Shown here one piece after another: positions 36,805 to 45,433 of a DNA stretch of 64,000 nucleotides. The notes under the pieces were generated by a model. It was given only the letters and a program-made list of their open reading frames with translations. It was not told the DNA's origin and ran no database searches. The DNA comes from Parvularcula mediterranea (GTDB lineage: Bacteria; Pseudomonadota; Alphaproteobacteria; Caulobacterales; Parvularculaceae), in contig NZ_JABFCX010000002.1 in the NCBI RefSeq assembly GCF_013085255.1, forward strand, positions 496,001 to 560,000, written 5' to 3'. Each line of letters starts with the position of its first letter. The first letter of the stretch is position 1. The position numbers and the translations under genes were made by a program.

Positions 36805-37521
36805 ATGTCGATCAAACGCACGCTGGCAGCAGCAGCAGCAATTCTTCCCATGCTGGCCGCAGGCGCCCAGGCAGGCGACGCGGACGGCCGTTACGCAGTA
36901 AAAGGCATCGGCCTTCTTCCCTGCAAGAACTTCATCGAGATGGCGGAGGGCAACAAGCCCGAGGCTTCTCTCGTCATGGCGTGGTTCACGGGCTACCTGA
37001 GTGCCGCAAACATGCTGGTCGACGAGACCTATGACTTTGTCAGCTGGCAGGGCGATGCGCTTCTCGTGAACGCCCTTGCAGGCATGTGCTCGCAGATGCC
37101 TGACCAGCCGGTCGCCATGGCCGCAACGCAGGTCGTGAACGGCCTTGGTCGCGAACGGATCCAGAAGGCCGAGCAGCCGAAAGTCATCAAGGTCGGCGAG
37201 CAGCAGCGCTACCTCTACCCCACTGTCGTCCGCCGGATGCAGAGCGCCCTCAAAGAGCGTGGCCAGTCAGTCACCGTCGATGGCGATTTCGGTCCGGGCT
37301 CGCAAAGCGCCCTTCGCGCCTTCCAGAAGCAGGTCGGCGTTCCTGAGACCGGCTTCCCGGATGCCATCTCGCTCTACGCGCTCTTCAGCCCGCAGCAGGC
37401 AGGCCAGGCCCAGCAGCCGCGTCCGCAGGCTCAAGCCCAGCAGCCGCGCACCTCAGTCCCGACGCCGCTCGCGCCGATCGACATGGAGCCGGTGAAGCCT
37501 GCGCTCGGCGGTGGCAACTAA
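36805..37521 (+). CDS. secreted protein with C-terminal peptidoglycan-binding domain
   Basis: 238 aa from ATG 36805, preceded by AGGAGCAGG. Signal peptide MSIKRTLAAAAAILPMLAAGAQA. A helical domain with two Cys (GLLPCKNF, AGMCSQMP; residues 28-115) has the look of HdeA/Rap1a-type periplasmic proteins. A PG_binding_1 domain follows (YPTVVRRMQSALKERG, DGDFGPGSQSALRAFQKQVG), then a Gln/Pro/Ala-rich tail. It probably sits in the periplasm on cell wall; no enzymatic domain is seen. Confidence 0.78.
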   Translation: MSIKRTLAAAAAILPMLAAGAQAGDADGRYAVKGIGLLPCKNFIEMAEGNKPEASLVMAWFTGYLSAANMLVDETYDFVSWQGDALLVNALAGMCSQMPDQPVAMAATQVVNGLGRERIQKAEQPKVIKVGEQQRYLYPTVVRRMQSALKERGQSVTVDGDFGPGSQSALRAFQKQVGVPETGFPDAISLYALFSPQQAGQAQQPRPQAQAQQPRTSVPTPLAPIDMEPVKPALGGGN

Positions 37522-37538
37522 GCCGCCACCGTTCCTCT

Positions 37539-38417
37539 TTAGCTGAGGCCGATTTCCCTGAGGCGCTCCGCCAGGAAGTCGGCCCCGGTAATGTCCTCCG
37601 CTTCCGAGCCGTCCCGGAACTGGTCGAAGACCGACAGAACTGCCTCCGGCTTCGGATGCAGGAAGAACGGCATCGAATAGCGCGAGATGTTCGGCCCTTC
37701 GGGGTTCACCACCCGGTGGGTCGTCGCCGGGATCACCCCATTGGTGATCCGCGCCAGCATGTCCCCAGCATCGGCAATGATCGCATTCGCAGGCGCATCG
37801 ACCTCACGCCATTCGCCATCCCTATCGAGAAGCTGAAGGCCTGCCGTCGAGGCTGAGACCAGGAGCGTGATGAGGTTGATATCCTCGTGCGCCGCAGCCC
37901 TGATGGCGCCAGGATCGGCATCCTCAGCCACGGGGGGATAGTGCAGGAGCCTGAGGACAGAGTTCCCGCCCTCAGCCATCTCATCAAACGTGTACGCAGG
38001 CACCTCGAGCGGCTTCGTCAGCGCCCGCAGGAGGTCGAGCCCCACCCGGTCGAGCTCGTCATAGAGCCATGCCACCTCGCGCTCGAACCCTTCGGGCTTC
38101 TCCGGCCAGACGTTCGGCGCGATCCATTCGCGGCCCACATGCCAGAATTCCTTGAGGTCAGGCACGGGATTGCCCTTGGCATTCTCCCGGCCAAACGCCG
38201 TGTAGCCGCGCTGGCCGTCCTTCCCGACGACAAAGCGCTGCTTCTCCTTCACAGGCAGGGCGAAGAAGCGCTCCACCACCTGATAGGCGTCGTGGAGGCG
38301 GCTCAAATCAATCCCGTGGTCGGTCACCACGACAAAGCCCGTCTCTTTGAGGGCGGAGTAGAGAAGGTCGGCGTCGATCCCTTCGGCAAGGGAGAGCTGG
38401 GGTACTGCTGAAGTCAT
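37539..38417 (-). CDS. 2-oxoglutarate/Fe(II) oxygenase, isopenicillin N synthase family
   Basis: 292 aa. Shows the family layout: an N-terminal DIOX_N part (GFVVVTDHGID, VVERFFALP) and a jelly-roll with the iron ligands HED (AAHEDINLIT) and His in ATTHRVVNP, then RYSMPFF with the Arg-x-Ser that binds the 2-oxo acid. Substrate unknown; such enzymes hydroxylate or desaturate small molecules. It stands alone on the minus strand, divergent from cysK. Confidence 0.88.
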   Translation of the reverse strand: MTSAVPQLSLAEGIDADLLYSALKETGFVVVTDHGIDLSRLHDAYQVVERFFALPVKEKQRFVVGKDGQRGYTAFGRENAKGNPVPDLKEFWHVGREWIAPNVWPEKPEGFEREVAWLYDELDRVGLDLLRALTKPLEVPAYTFDEMAEGGNSVLRLLHYPPVAEDADPGAIRAAAHEDINLITLLVSASTAGLQLLDRDGEWREVDAPANAIIADAGDMLARITNGVIPATTHRVVNPEGPNISRYSMPFFLHPKPEAVLSVFDQFRDGSEAEDITGADFLAERLREIGLS

Positions 38418-38542
38418 GCCCGCCCGCTAGCGCCTCCCGCGCCAGCCCGCCAGACCCCGGGAAGCCGCATAGGGATTCTACGCACTGCAGCAGAGATTTG
38501 CAGGCCCTTCTCTCTCCCGGTGGTTCTGCCTAAGTCGCTCCC

Positions 38543-39532
38543 ATGACAGTTCACGCCTCCGTCCTCGACGCCATCGGCAACACGCCGCTCATCAAGCTCC
38601 GCCGCGCCTCCGAAGAGACCGGCTGCACCATCCTCGGCAAGGCGGAGTTCCTGAACCCCGGCCAGTCGGTGAAGGACCGCGCCGCCCTCTCCATCGTCGA
38701 AACCGCCGAGGCGGCTGGCGAGCTGAAGCCCGGCGGCGTCATCGTCGAAGGCACCGCAGGCAACACGGGCATCGGCCTCTGCATGGTCGGCAAGGCCAAG
38801 GGCTATGACGTGAAGATCGTCATGCCCCGCACCCAGTCCCAGGAGAAGAAAGACGCGATCAAGCTCCTCGGCGGCGAGCTGATCGAGGTCGACGCCAAGC
38901 CCTACGCCGACCCCGGCAACTACATCCACGTCTCCGAGCGCCTCGCGAACGACACGCCGAATGCGATCTGGGCCAACCAGTTCGACAATGTCGCGAACCG
39001 CCAGGCACATATCAGGACCACAGGCCCCGAAATCTGGCGTGACACGGAAGGAAAGGTCGACGGCTTCATCTGCGCGGTCGGCTCAGGCGGCACGCTGGCG
39101 GGCGTCGCCACAGCCCTCCGTGAACGGAAGCCCGACATCACCATCGGTCTCGCAGACCCTTATGGCGCGAAGCTCTTCGAGTATTACAAGAACGGCGAAC
39201 TCGCCACCGAAGGCGGTTCCGTCATGGAAGGCATCGGCCAGGGCCGGATCACCGCCAACCTCGAGGGCCTGACCGTCGACAAGCCCTTCCGTATCCCCGA
39301 CGCCGAAGCCCTCGAATGGGTCTATCAGCTCACGGAAGAAGAAGGCATGTGCCTCGGCGGCTCCGCAGGCATCAATGTCGCGGGCGCCGTGCGCCTCGCC
39401 AAGGAGATGGGCCCGGGCCACACCATCGTCACCATCCTCTGCGACTATGGGAACCGCTACCAGTCCAAGCTCTTCAACCCCAAATGGCTGAAGGAGAAGG
39501 ACCTCCCCGTACCGAAATGGATGGTGGGCTGA
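38543..39532 (+). CDS. cysK: cysteine synthase A
   Basis: 329 aa. PLP lysine is Lys44 in GQSVKDRAAL; phosphate-binding and substrate loops are GTAGNTGIGL and GSGGTLAG. Makes cysteine from O-acetylserine and sulfide. It opens a run of overlapping genes, including metC, a GNAT enzyme and ygfZ, which suggests a sulfur amino acid theme. TGATG overlap with the next small gene. Confidence 0.93.
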   Translation: MTVHASVLDAIGNTPLIKLRRASEETGCTILGKAEFLNPGQSVKDRAALSIVETAEAAGELKPGGVIVEGTAGNTGIGLCMVGKAKGYDVKIVMPRTQSQEKKDAIKLLGGELIEVDAKPYADPGNYIHVSERLANDTPNAIWANQFDNVANRQAHIRTTGPEIWRDTEGKVDGFICAVGSGGTLAGVATALRERKPDITIGLADPYGAKLFEYYKNGELATEGGSVMEGIGQGRITANLEGLTVDKPFRIPDAEALEWVYQLTEEEGMCLGGSAGINVAGAVRLAKEMGPGHTIVTILCDYGNRYQSKLFNPKWLKEKDLPVPKWMVG

Positions 39533-39696
39533 TGATCTGGCGCATTTCCCGTCTCGCTTTCCTCCTGTGGGGCATCGCCCTCGTCGCCTGGTACTTCATG
39601 GCGGACGGCGCGGTGCCTGATGAGTTCTGGATGCTCTGCGGGCTCTTCGCGCTGCAGGGCGTCGTCCTGTGGCTCATCATGCGGAGGGGTTCGTGA
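39532..39696 (+). CDS. 54-aa membrane protein downstream of cysK
   Basis: Starts in the TGATG overlap with cysK. Two hydrophobic helices (about residues 5-22 and 32-49) with a short negative loop between them and a positive C-terminus (MRRGS), so a hairpin in the inner membrane. Short but well placed for coupled translation. Unknown function and family. Confidence 0.6.
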   Translation: MIWRISRLAFLLWGIALVAWYFMADGAVPDEFWMLCGLFALQGVVLWLIMRRGS

Positions 39697-39716
39697 GCTA
39701 TCAGTACGCGGCTAAA

Positions 39717-39840
39717 ACCTCTCCCTTGGGAGAGGTCCAAATCTCCGATTTGGGGAGAGGGGTTTCGGCGCCGGGTCAATGCCCAACCGCACCCGCCCCT
39801 CTCTCGGCATCAAAGATGCCGGTCTCTCCCAAGGGAGAGA
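39717..39840 (+). repeat. palindromic repeat element, copy A
   Basis: Composite of imperfect palindromes: ACCTCTCCCTTGGGAGAGGT (39717-39736), CCAAATC/GATTTGG, GGCATCAAAGATGCC (39806-39820) and TCTCTCCCAAGGGAGAGA (39823-39840). The same modules recur at 44075-44202 and, in the opposite orientation, inside glyS at 59022-59138. The element ends against the GGAGG of the next gene. Confidence 0.75.
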
Positions 39841-39853
39841 CGGAGGCAGCAGA

Positions 39854-40396
39854 ATGAGCGCCTCGCCCAAATCATCCGTGCTCGAACGGCATGAAGTCAC
39901 AATCCACTACCTCGAGCAAAAGGCCCCGCGGGAGCAGACGCCCCTCCCCATGCCCGCGCGCAAGCTGGCCCTCATGCGCGCAGAAGAGCCGCCGATTTCG
40001 TTCTACCGCTTCCTCTTCAACACCATCGGAGAGCCTCACCGCTGGATTTCCCGGCGCTATATGCCCGATGAGGAGCTGCAAAAGCACATCCACGACCCCG
40101 ACGTGCATATCTATGTTCTTTACACGAACGGCTCGCCCATCGGCTATGGCGAGATCGACAACCGCGCCCAGGGTCTCTCGGCCATCAAGTTCTTCGGCCT
40201 CCTCCCCGAGGCGCAGGGCCTCGGCCTTGGTCGTTGGTTCTTCCGTGAGGTGACGGAACTGGCGTGGCAGTTCCGTCGCGGCCGGGTCATCATCGAGACC
40301 TGCAGCCTCGACAACCCACGCGCGCTGAGGCTCTACCAGCGCGAGGGCTTCACCATCTACGACCAGGCCAGGGGCCTCATTGAGTGGCGCGGATGA
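39854..40396 (+). CDS. GNAT-family N-acetyltransferase
   Basis: 180 aa from ATG 39854, with GGAGG at 39842-39846. The acetyl-CoA-binding core is FFGLLPEAQGLGLGRWFF and CSLDNPRALRLYQREGFTIY. The N-terminal 60 residues carry HYLEQKAPREQ and FNTIGEPHRWISRRYM, features of a GNAT group common in alphaproteobacteria. The acceptor is unknown. Its start lies just after repeat copy A, and its end overlaps metC. Confidence 0.85.
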   Translation: MSASPKSSVLERHEVTIHYLEQKAPREQTPLPMPARKLALMRAEEPPISFYRFLFNTIGEPHRWISRRYMPDEELQKHIHDPDVHIYVLYTNGSPIGYGEIDNRAQGLSAIKFFGLLPEAQGLGLGRWFFREVTELAWQFRRGRVIIETCSLDNPRALRLYQREGFTIYDQARGLIEWRG

Positions 40397-41550
40397 AGGA
40401 CGAGACCAAGCTATGCCACAATGGCCGCCCCCATGACGGCCTCAGAATGGTGAACCCCCCGGTAGAGCGCGGCTCGACTGTGATGTTCCCGGACTATGAT
40501 TCCTTCCGCGCAAGGAACAAACCGAAATATTACGGCCGCCACGGCACCGATACGCACACGGCCCTCAAAGACGCTATCGCCAGCCTCGAAGGCGCAGCAG
40601 GCGTCACCCTCACGCCCTCGGGCCTCTCGGCGGTGAACCTTGCGATCCTCAGCTTCGCCAAGCCGGGTACGGACATTCTCATCACGGACAGCACCTATGA
40701 CCCGGTGCGCAGCTTCGCGGACCAGTATCTCGCAAAGCGCGGCGTCTCGGTCCGCTATTACGACCCGCTGATCGGCAGCGGGATCAAGGAGCTGATCCGC
40801 CCCGAGACCGCCCTCATCCACACCGAAAGCCCCGGCTCCCTCACCTTCGAGCTTCAGGACATCCCCGCCATCGTGGAGGCTGCGGGCGAAATTCCCGTCT
40901 CGATCGACAACACGTGGGGCGCAGGCCACTACCTCAAACCGCTGGCCCTCGGCGCAGCCATCTCCATCCAGAGCGCCACGAAATATCTCGGCGGCCATTC
41001 CGACGTGTTCATGGGCACCATCGCCAGCCGGGACGAGAAGACCGCCCACCGTATCTTCAAGACAGCCCAGCTCCTCGGCAACGCGACCTCGCCTGACGAT
41101 GCCTATCAGGTCCTGCGCGGGATGCGGACGCTCCATACCCGCCTTGCCGAGCACGAGGCCCAAGGGATCGCCCTTGCGCAGTGGCTAGAAGAGAGGCCGG
41201 AAGTCGCGCGGGTTCTCCATCCGGCCCTCGAAAGCCACCCCCAGCGCGCCCTCTGGAAGCGCGATTTCACCGGCGCATCGGGGCTCTTTTCTGTCGTGCT
41301 CAAATCAGCCGATGAAACCTATGTGAGGACCTTCATCGACTCACTCCATCTATACGGGCTCGGTTATAGCTGGGGCGGGTTCGAAAGCCTTTGTCTTCCT
41401 GCGTGGCCGGCCTTCTCGCGCTCGGCAACCGTGTGGGGCGAGGGTGAAGGACAACTCCTGCGTTTTCATGCGGGATTAGAAGCGATAGAGGATCTAACCC
41501 AAGACCTCGATCAGGCATTCGAGCGGGCGAACAGGGAGGCCAAGGGATGA
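40393..41550 (+). CDS. metC: cystathionine beta-lyase
   Basis: 385 aa. ATG 40393 overlaps the GNAT stop (ATGA); an in-frame GTG lies 9 bp earlier. PLP lysine is Lys197 in QSATKYLGGHSDV. Other Cys/Met-metabolism family features are YGRHGTDTH, SGLSAVNLA and YSWGGFESL, typical of MetC. Splits cystathionine to homocysteine for methionine synthesis. Cystathionine gamma-synthase activity is less likely from the motif set. Confidence 0.9.
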   Translation: MKDETKLCHNGRPHDGLRMVNPPVERGSTVMFPDYDSFRARNKPKYYGRHGTDTHTALKDAIASLEGAAGVTLTPSGLSAVNLAILSFAKPGTDILITDSTYDPVRSFADQYLAKRGVSVRYYDPLIGSGIKELIRPETALIHTESPGSLTFELQDIPAIVEAAGEIPVSIDNTWGAGHYLKPLALGAAISIQSATKYLGGHSDVFMGTIASRDEKTAHRIFKTAQLLGNATSPDDAYQVLRGMRTLHTRLAEHEAQGIALAQWLEERPEVARVLHPALESHPQRALWKRDFTGASGLFSVVLKSADETYVRTFIDSLHLYGLGYSWGGFESLCLPAWPAFSRSATVWGEGEGQLLRFHAGLEAIEDLTQDLDQAFERANREAKG

Positions 41551-41885
41551 AACGAGCGATCGCACTGGCTGCGGCCTTCGCGCTGGTCTCCTGCGAAACC
41601 GTCCTCCCTGAGGGCTTGAGCTTCGCGCGGCCGCGCGGTCAGGCCCCGGTGCCCGGCACGATCATCGATACCGTCCCGACCGGCGCGACCCTCGCACATC
41701 CCGACGGCGAGTGCCTGACGCCCTGCCGCGTGGACTATGGCCGGGTGGTCACCGTCACGGTCGGCAAGACAGGCTACAAGGCCCTGGACGTCACCATCCC
41801 GCTGGGCGCCAAGGACACCGTGCTTGAGCTCACACCGGTTGGCCGATCCACCCCGGTCGAGACGGAGACGCTGCCTCTGCCATGA
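41547..41885 (+). CDS. PEGA-domain lipoprotein
   Basis: 112 aa, overlapping metC by 4 bp. Lipoprotein signal MKRAIALAAAFALVSC with Cys16. The mature part is a single PEGA domain (DTVPTGATLAHPDGECLTPCRV, VTVGKTGYKALDVTIPLG), here with two Cys that could form a disulfide. PEGA domains occur on surface lipoproteins and cell-envelope proteins. The ATG of ygfZ overlaps its end. Confidence 0.78.
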   Translation: MKRAIALAAAFALVSCETVLPEGLSFARPRGQAPVPGTIIDTVPTGATLAHPDGECLTPCRVDYGRVVTVTVGKTGYKALDVTIPLGAKDTVLELTPVGRSTPVETETLPLP

Positions 41886-42682
41886 GCTTCAAACCGACGG
41901 CTCTGGCACGGGACCTCATCAACGCCGAAGGGCCTGATGCGGAGCAACTCCTCAACAGCGTTCTCTCCGTAGACATCTCGGGCAAGCAGCCGGGCGACAT
42001 CGCCTATGGCTGCCTTTTGACGCCTCAGGGCAAGGTGCTGGACGTCATGTACCTGCACCGCCTGACCAATGGCTTCCTGATCGACGTGTTCCAGGGCCGC
42101 GGCGCTCCGCTCGCCAAGCAGCTCAACATGTACAAGATGCGCGCGAAGGCGACCTTCGAGAAAGTGCCGGGAGGGGTCTTCGTGGCTCCGGACAATCTCG
42201 CGCCGGAGGATGCAGGCTCCGACCCCCGCATGGACGGCCTCGGCAAGCGTTGGTTCACCCTCGGCCCGCTCGTTCAGGGTCCCAAGAGCCCCAGCTTCTT
42301 CCAGCTCATGCGCCGCCTCGGCATCCCTGAGTTCGGCCTCGACTACCAATCCGAAGACGTCTTCCCGATGGACGTCAATCTCGATGTGATGGGCGCCGTC
42401 GACTACAAGAAGGGCTGCTTCGTCGGCCAGGAAGTCGCCAGCCGGATGTTCCGCCGCGGCGAGATCCGCAAGCGTACCCTCAAGGTCTACGGCGACGCCG
42501 ACCTCCCCCGCGGCACCACCCTCCGCCAGCCAGGCGGCATCGTCGGCACGGTCACCTCCATGATCGGCGGCGAAGGCCTCGCCGTCATGCGCCTCGACCG
42601 CCTGCAAGGCGCCGAATGCTTCGCCCTCCACAAGGGCTTCGACCTGAGGCTGAAGATCCGGAAGCCGGCTTACCTTGGGTGA
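41882..42682 (+). CDS. ygfZ: folate-binding Fe-S assembly protein YgfZ (CAF17/IBA57 type)
   Basis: 266 aa with the family signature KGCFVGQEVASRM. The N-terminal region has VDISGKQPGDIAYGCLLTPQGKV as in GcvT-like proteins. Uses tetrahydrofolate in repair or assembly of [4Fe-4S] enzymes. NadA here is such an enzyme, but a link is only a suggestion. ATGA overlap with the PEGA lipoprotein gene. Confidence 0.9.
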   Translation: MSFKPTALARDLINAEGPDAEQLLNSVLSVDISGKQPGDIAYGCLLTPQGKVLDVMYLHRLTNGFLIDVFQGRGAPLAKQLNMYKMRAKATFEKVPGGVFVAPDNLAPEDAGSDPRMDGLGKRWFTLGPLVQGPKSPSFFQLMRRLGIPEFGLDYQSEDVFPMDVNLDVMGAVDYKKGCFVGQEVASRMFRRGEIRKRTLKVYGDADLPRGTTLRQPGGIVGTVTSMIGGEGLAVMRLDRLQGAECFALHKGFDLRLKIRKPAYLG

Positions 42683-42704
42683 TGGGGCACAGCTTGAGAG
42701 GCCC

Positions 42705-43103
42705 ATGCCGCTCGTCTTCCGGCTCCCGCTATGCCTCGCCGCGGCGACCCTTGCCGCGCCCGCTCCGATGCTCATCCTGCTGCCGTTAAACTTTCCCTTG
42801 GGCATCGCCATTTTTTTCGGCGCGATAATCTTTTGCGCGGTGACCGTCCTCGTCGCTGGGTTGCCCGCGGCACTCATTCTTCTGCTCTTCGGTGAGCCAA
42901 GCTGGTGGGGCGCCGTGGCGGTCGGAGCCGCAATCTCGTTCGCGGCCAATCTAGTCTTCTTTGGCGCGAATCCGGCAGATCTTTCGCTCATCCATCTTCT
43001 AGGAGTCGCATGCGGCCCCTCAGCCGGAATCGCAGGCTGGTACGTTTGGAAGAGGACGGGCGGCGGCTCCCTCTTCACCTACTCACGATACGCCCGTGGC
43101 TGA
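42705..43103 (+). CDS. membrane protein of tandem paralogous pair, copy 1
   Basis: 132 aa from ATG 42705 with GAGAGG before it (a TTG at 42675 could also start). Four hydrophobic helices; LCLAAATLAAPAPML and FGEPSWWGAVAVGAAISFA match the next protein in order. Ends with a positive, Gly-rich tail. Family not recognised. Its TGA overlaps the GTG of the second copy by 8 bp. Confidence 0.6.
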   Translation: MPLVFRLPLCLAAATLAAPAPMLILLPLNFPLGIAIFFGAIIFCAVTVLVAGLPAALILLLFGEPSWWGAVAVGAAISFAANLVFFGANPADLSLIHLLGVACGPSAGIAGWYVWKRTGGGSLFTYSRYARG

Positions 43104-43509
43104 TCGCGGCAGCAACCCGATACGCTTCGCCTTCAGGCTCCTCTTCACGCTGGTCATCGCAGCCCTCGCCGCGCCGCTGCCGCTCCTCGTCGTCTTCGTG
43201 CTTCAACCTTCGCTCGGCCTCATCTTCTATGTCATGGGCTTCATCGCATCAGGCCTCCTCCTGCTGCTCACAGCTGTGCCCATCGGCATTGCGCTCTTCG
43301 CCGTGGGCAAGCCGCGTTGGTGGATGGCCGCTGTCCCTGGCGGGATCATTGCCCTGACCGCCAGCTTCTATCTGAAGGACTATCTGGCTGCCGACACCGT
43401 CTGGTATCACGTGCTTTCAGTGCTCACAGGCGTGACCGGCGCGGTGACAGCACTCGCCATCTGGCAGAACACCGGCCGCGCAGCGGATCAGGAACAGAGC
43501 CATGACTGA
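43096..43509 (+). CDS. membrane protein of tandem paralogous pair, copy 2
   Basis: 137 aa from GTG 43096. Four hydrophobic helices; FRLLFTLVIAALAAPLPLL and GKPRWWMAAVPGGIIALTASF correspond to FRLPLCLAAATLAAPAPML and GEPSWWGAVAVGAAISFAANL of the preceding protein, so the pair arose by duplication. Charged C-terminus (RAADQEQSHD). It overlaps tag by 8 bp. Function unknown. Confidence 0.6.
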   Translation: MADRGSNPIRFAFRLLFTLVIAALAAPLPLLVVFVLQPSLGLIFYVMGFIASGLLLLLTAVPIGIALFAVGKPRWWMAAVPGGIIALTASFYLKDYLAADTVWYHVLSVLTGVTGAVTALAIWQNTGRAADQEQSHD

Positions 43510-44071
43510 CCCCATCCGCTGCCCCTGGCCCACCCCTGGCGATGCGCTCTACGAGAGCTACCATGACACCGAATGGGGCGTGCCGGAGTATGACGACCGC
43601 GCCCTCTTCGAGAAGCTGATCCTCGACGGCTTTCAGGCGGGCCTCTCCTGGCGGACCATCCTCTACAAGCGCGAGAACTTCCGCGAGGCATTCGACGGCT
43701 TCTCGCCTGAAAAGATCGCCCGCTGGGACGAGCGCAAGATCGACGCGCTCCTGCAGAACAAAGGCATCATCCGCTCCCGCCTCAAGATCGAAGGCGCACG
43801 CAAGAACGCGCGAAGCTGGCTGGAGGTCATGGAAAAGGAAAGCTTCTCCGAATGGCTCTGGAGCTACTGGGGCGGCGCACCCCTCCAGCCCAATTTCGAG
43901 CGAATGGAAGACGTCCCCGCCAAGACGCCCATCTCCGAGAAGATGGCCAAGGACCTGAAAAAGCGGGGCTTCACCTTCTGCGGCCCCGTCATCGTCTACG
44001 CCTTCGCCCAGGCTGTCGGCATGACCAATGACCATCTGACGTCTTGCTTCCGGCATGCCGAGCTGTCCTGA
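43502..44071 (+). CDS. tag: DNA-3-methyladenine glycosylase I
   Basis: 189 aa. Zinc-snap residues and catalytic region are visible: RCPWPTP near the N-terminus, YHDTEWGVP, LDGFQAGLSWRTIL, FTFCGPVIVYAFAQAVGMTNDH and the C-terminal CFRH. Removes 3-methyladenine from alkylated DNA. Start overlaps the preceding membrane gene by 8 bp. A palindromic repeat follows it directly. Confidence 0.93.
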   Translation: MTDPIRCPWPTPGDALYESYHDTEWGVPEYDDRALFEKLILDGFQAGLSWRTILYKRENFREAFDGFSPEKIARWDERKIDALLQNKGIIRSRLKIEGARKNARSWLEVMEKESFSEWLWSYWGGAPLQPNFERMEDVPAKTPISEKMAKDLKKRGFTFCGPVIVYAFAQAVGMTNDHLTSCFRHAELS

Positions 44072-44074
44072 GCC

Positions 44075-44202
44075 CCACCTCTCCCTCCGGGAGAGGTCGA
44101 AGGCTGCGCCATCAGGCTTCGGGTGAGGGTCTGGAAACGCTACGCCCTCGCCTGCCCTCACGCGGCATCAAAGATGCCGACCTCTTCCGGTGGGAGAGGT
44201 CA
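44075..44202 (+). repeat. palindromic repeat element, copy B
   Basis: CCACCTCTCCCTCCGGGAGAGGTCGAAGGC region (44075-44131), then GCCCTCAC, GGCATCAAAGATGCC (44164-44178) and GACCTCTTCCGGTGGGAGAGGTC (44179-44201). Both halves closely match the copy in glyS, but the two modules are in swapped order. It is not followed by a T-tract, so it is probably not a terminator. Confidence 0.75.
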
Positions 44203-44217
44203 GCTCCTCCACAATCC

Positions 44218-44243
44218 GTAACCCGTTGAGACCCACCCACGGT
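44218..44243 (+). promoter_or_regulatory. weak candidate sigmaF-like promoter for the FabH-like gene
   Basis: GTAACC (44218-44223), 16 bp, then CGGT (44240-44243). It has the same spacing as the sigF promoter at 17973, but CGGT is a poorer -10. It lies 62 bp before ATG 44306. Confidence 0.3.
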
Positions 44244-44305
44244 TGATCCCTCTCGCACAGAGGCGCACAAGCGTGCCACTCAACGAACATTCCCAGCGAG
44301 GTCCC

Positions 44306-45424
44306 ATGAAGCCCGCCATTGCCCGCATTCTCTCCACCGGCCTTTTCACGCCTGACCAGTCGATCTCCAACGAGGAGCTCGTCGAGGCCTACAACGCCTA
44401 TGTGGCCAAGTGGAACGCGGAGAACCCTGACGGCGAGCAGCTGGAGCCCTCCTCCGCCGAGTTCATCGAGAAGGCGTCGGGCATCAAGTCGCGCTACGTC
44501 CTCGACAAGACCGGTCCCCTTGATCCCGAGCGCATGCGCCCGAACTTCGAAAGCCGTCCGAATACGGAACTCTCGGTCATGGCCGAGATGGGCGTGAAGG
44601 CGGCCAAGGACGCGATGGAGCGCGGGAACTTCGGCCCTGAGGACATCGACGCCGTCATCTGCGCCGCCTCGAATATGCAGCGCCAGTACCCGGCGATGGC
44701 TGTCGAGATCCAGGACGCCCTCGGCATCGACGGCTACGGCTTCGACATGAACGTCGCCTGCGCTTCCGCCTCCTTCGGCATCCAGACGGCCGTTGGCCTT
44801 CTAGAAACCGGTGCCCGCCGTGTGCTGATGATCAACCCTGAGATCTGCACCGCGCACATCAACTTCAAGGACCGCGACGGCCACTTCATCTTCGGCGATG
44901 TCTGCACTGCCGTCATCATTGGCAAGCCCGAGGGCGAAGCGCCGAAGGGCGCGTTCGACATCCTCGCGACGCGCCTCAAAACCCAGTTCTCGAACAATAT
45001 CCGCAACAATTTCGGCTTCCTCAACGTGCCTGAGGACGAGGTCATCGACCTCAGCGATCCGAAGACGGACAAACTCTTCAAACAGAATGGCCGCTCGGTC
45101 TTTAAGGAAGTCGTCCCGATGGTCGCCGCGATGATCGGCGAGCACCTCGAAGACGAAGGCATCGACAAGGCCGAAGTCAGCCGCTTCTGGCTCCACCAGG
45201 CCAACCTCAACATGAACCTCCTGATCGCCAAGAAACTCCTAGGCCGCGATCCGTCCTCGGAAGAAGCCCCGGTCATCCTCGACGAATACGCGAATACCTC
45301 ATCGGCCGGCTCGATCATCGCGTTCCATAAGTACAAGGACGATATGGAAGCCGGCCAGCTTGGTGTGATTTCGGGATTCGGCGCAGGGTACAGCGCCGGA
45401 TCTATTGTCGTGCGTGCTTGCTAG
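44306..45424 (+). CDS. beta-ketoacyl-ACP synthase III-like (372-aa FabH2 group)
   Basis: 372 aa from ATG 44306. The thiolase-fold catalytic triad is intact: Cys152 in NVACASASFG, His297 in WLHQANLN and Asn330 in EYANTSSAGS. It is about 55 aa longer than FabH. The long form resembles the Pseudomonas PA3286 type that extends beta-oxidation intermediates such as octanoyl-CoA with malonyl-ACP; this substrate is an inference. It is the last normal-GC gene before the AT-rich patch. Confidence 0.82.
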   Translation: MKPAIARILSTGLFTPDQSISNEELVEAYNAYVAKWNAENPDGEQLEPSSAEFIEKASGIKSRYVLDKTGPLDPERMRPNFESRPNTELSVMAEMGVKAAKDAMERGNFGPEDIDAVICAASNMQRQYPAMAVEIQDALGIDGYGFDMNVACASASFGIQTAVGLLETGARRVLMINPEICTAHINFKDRDGHFIFGDVCTAVIIGKPEGEAPKGAFDILATRLKTQFSNNIRNNFGFLNVPEDEVIDLSDPKTDKLFKQNGRSVFKEVVPMVAAMIGEHLEDEGIDKAEVSRFWLHQANLNMNLLIAKKLLGRDPSSEEAPVILDEYANTSSAGSIIAFHKYKDDMEAGQLGVISGFGAGYSAGSIVVRAC

Positions 45425-45433
45425 GCAAAGATA

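Noticed and set aside
41774-43078. 434-codon minus-strand frame opposite the ygfZ region
   Set aside because: High-GC shadow of the plus-strand genes, which have overlapping starts and recognisable families.
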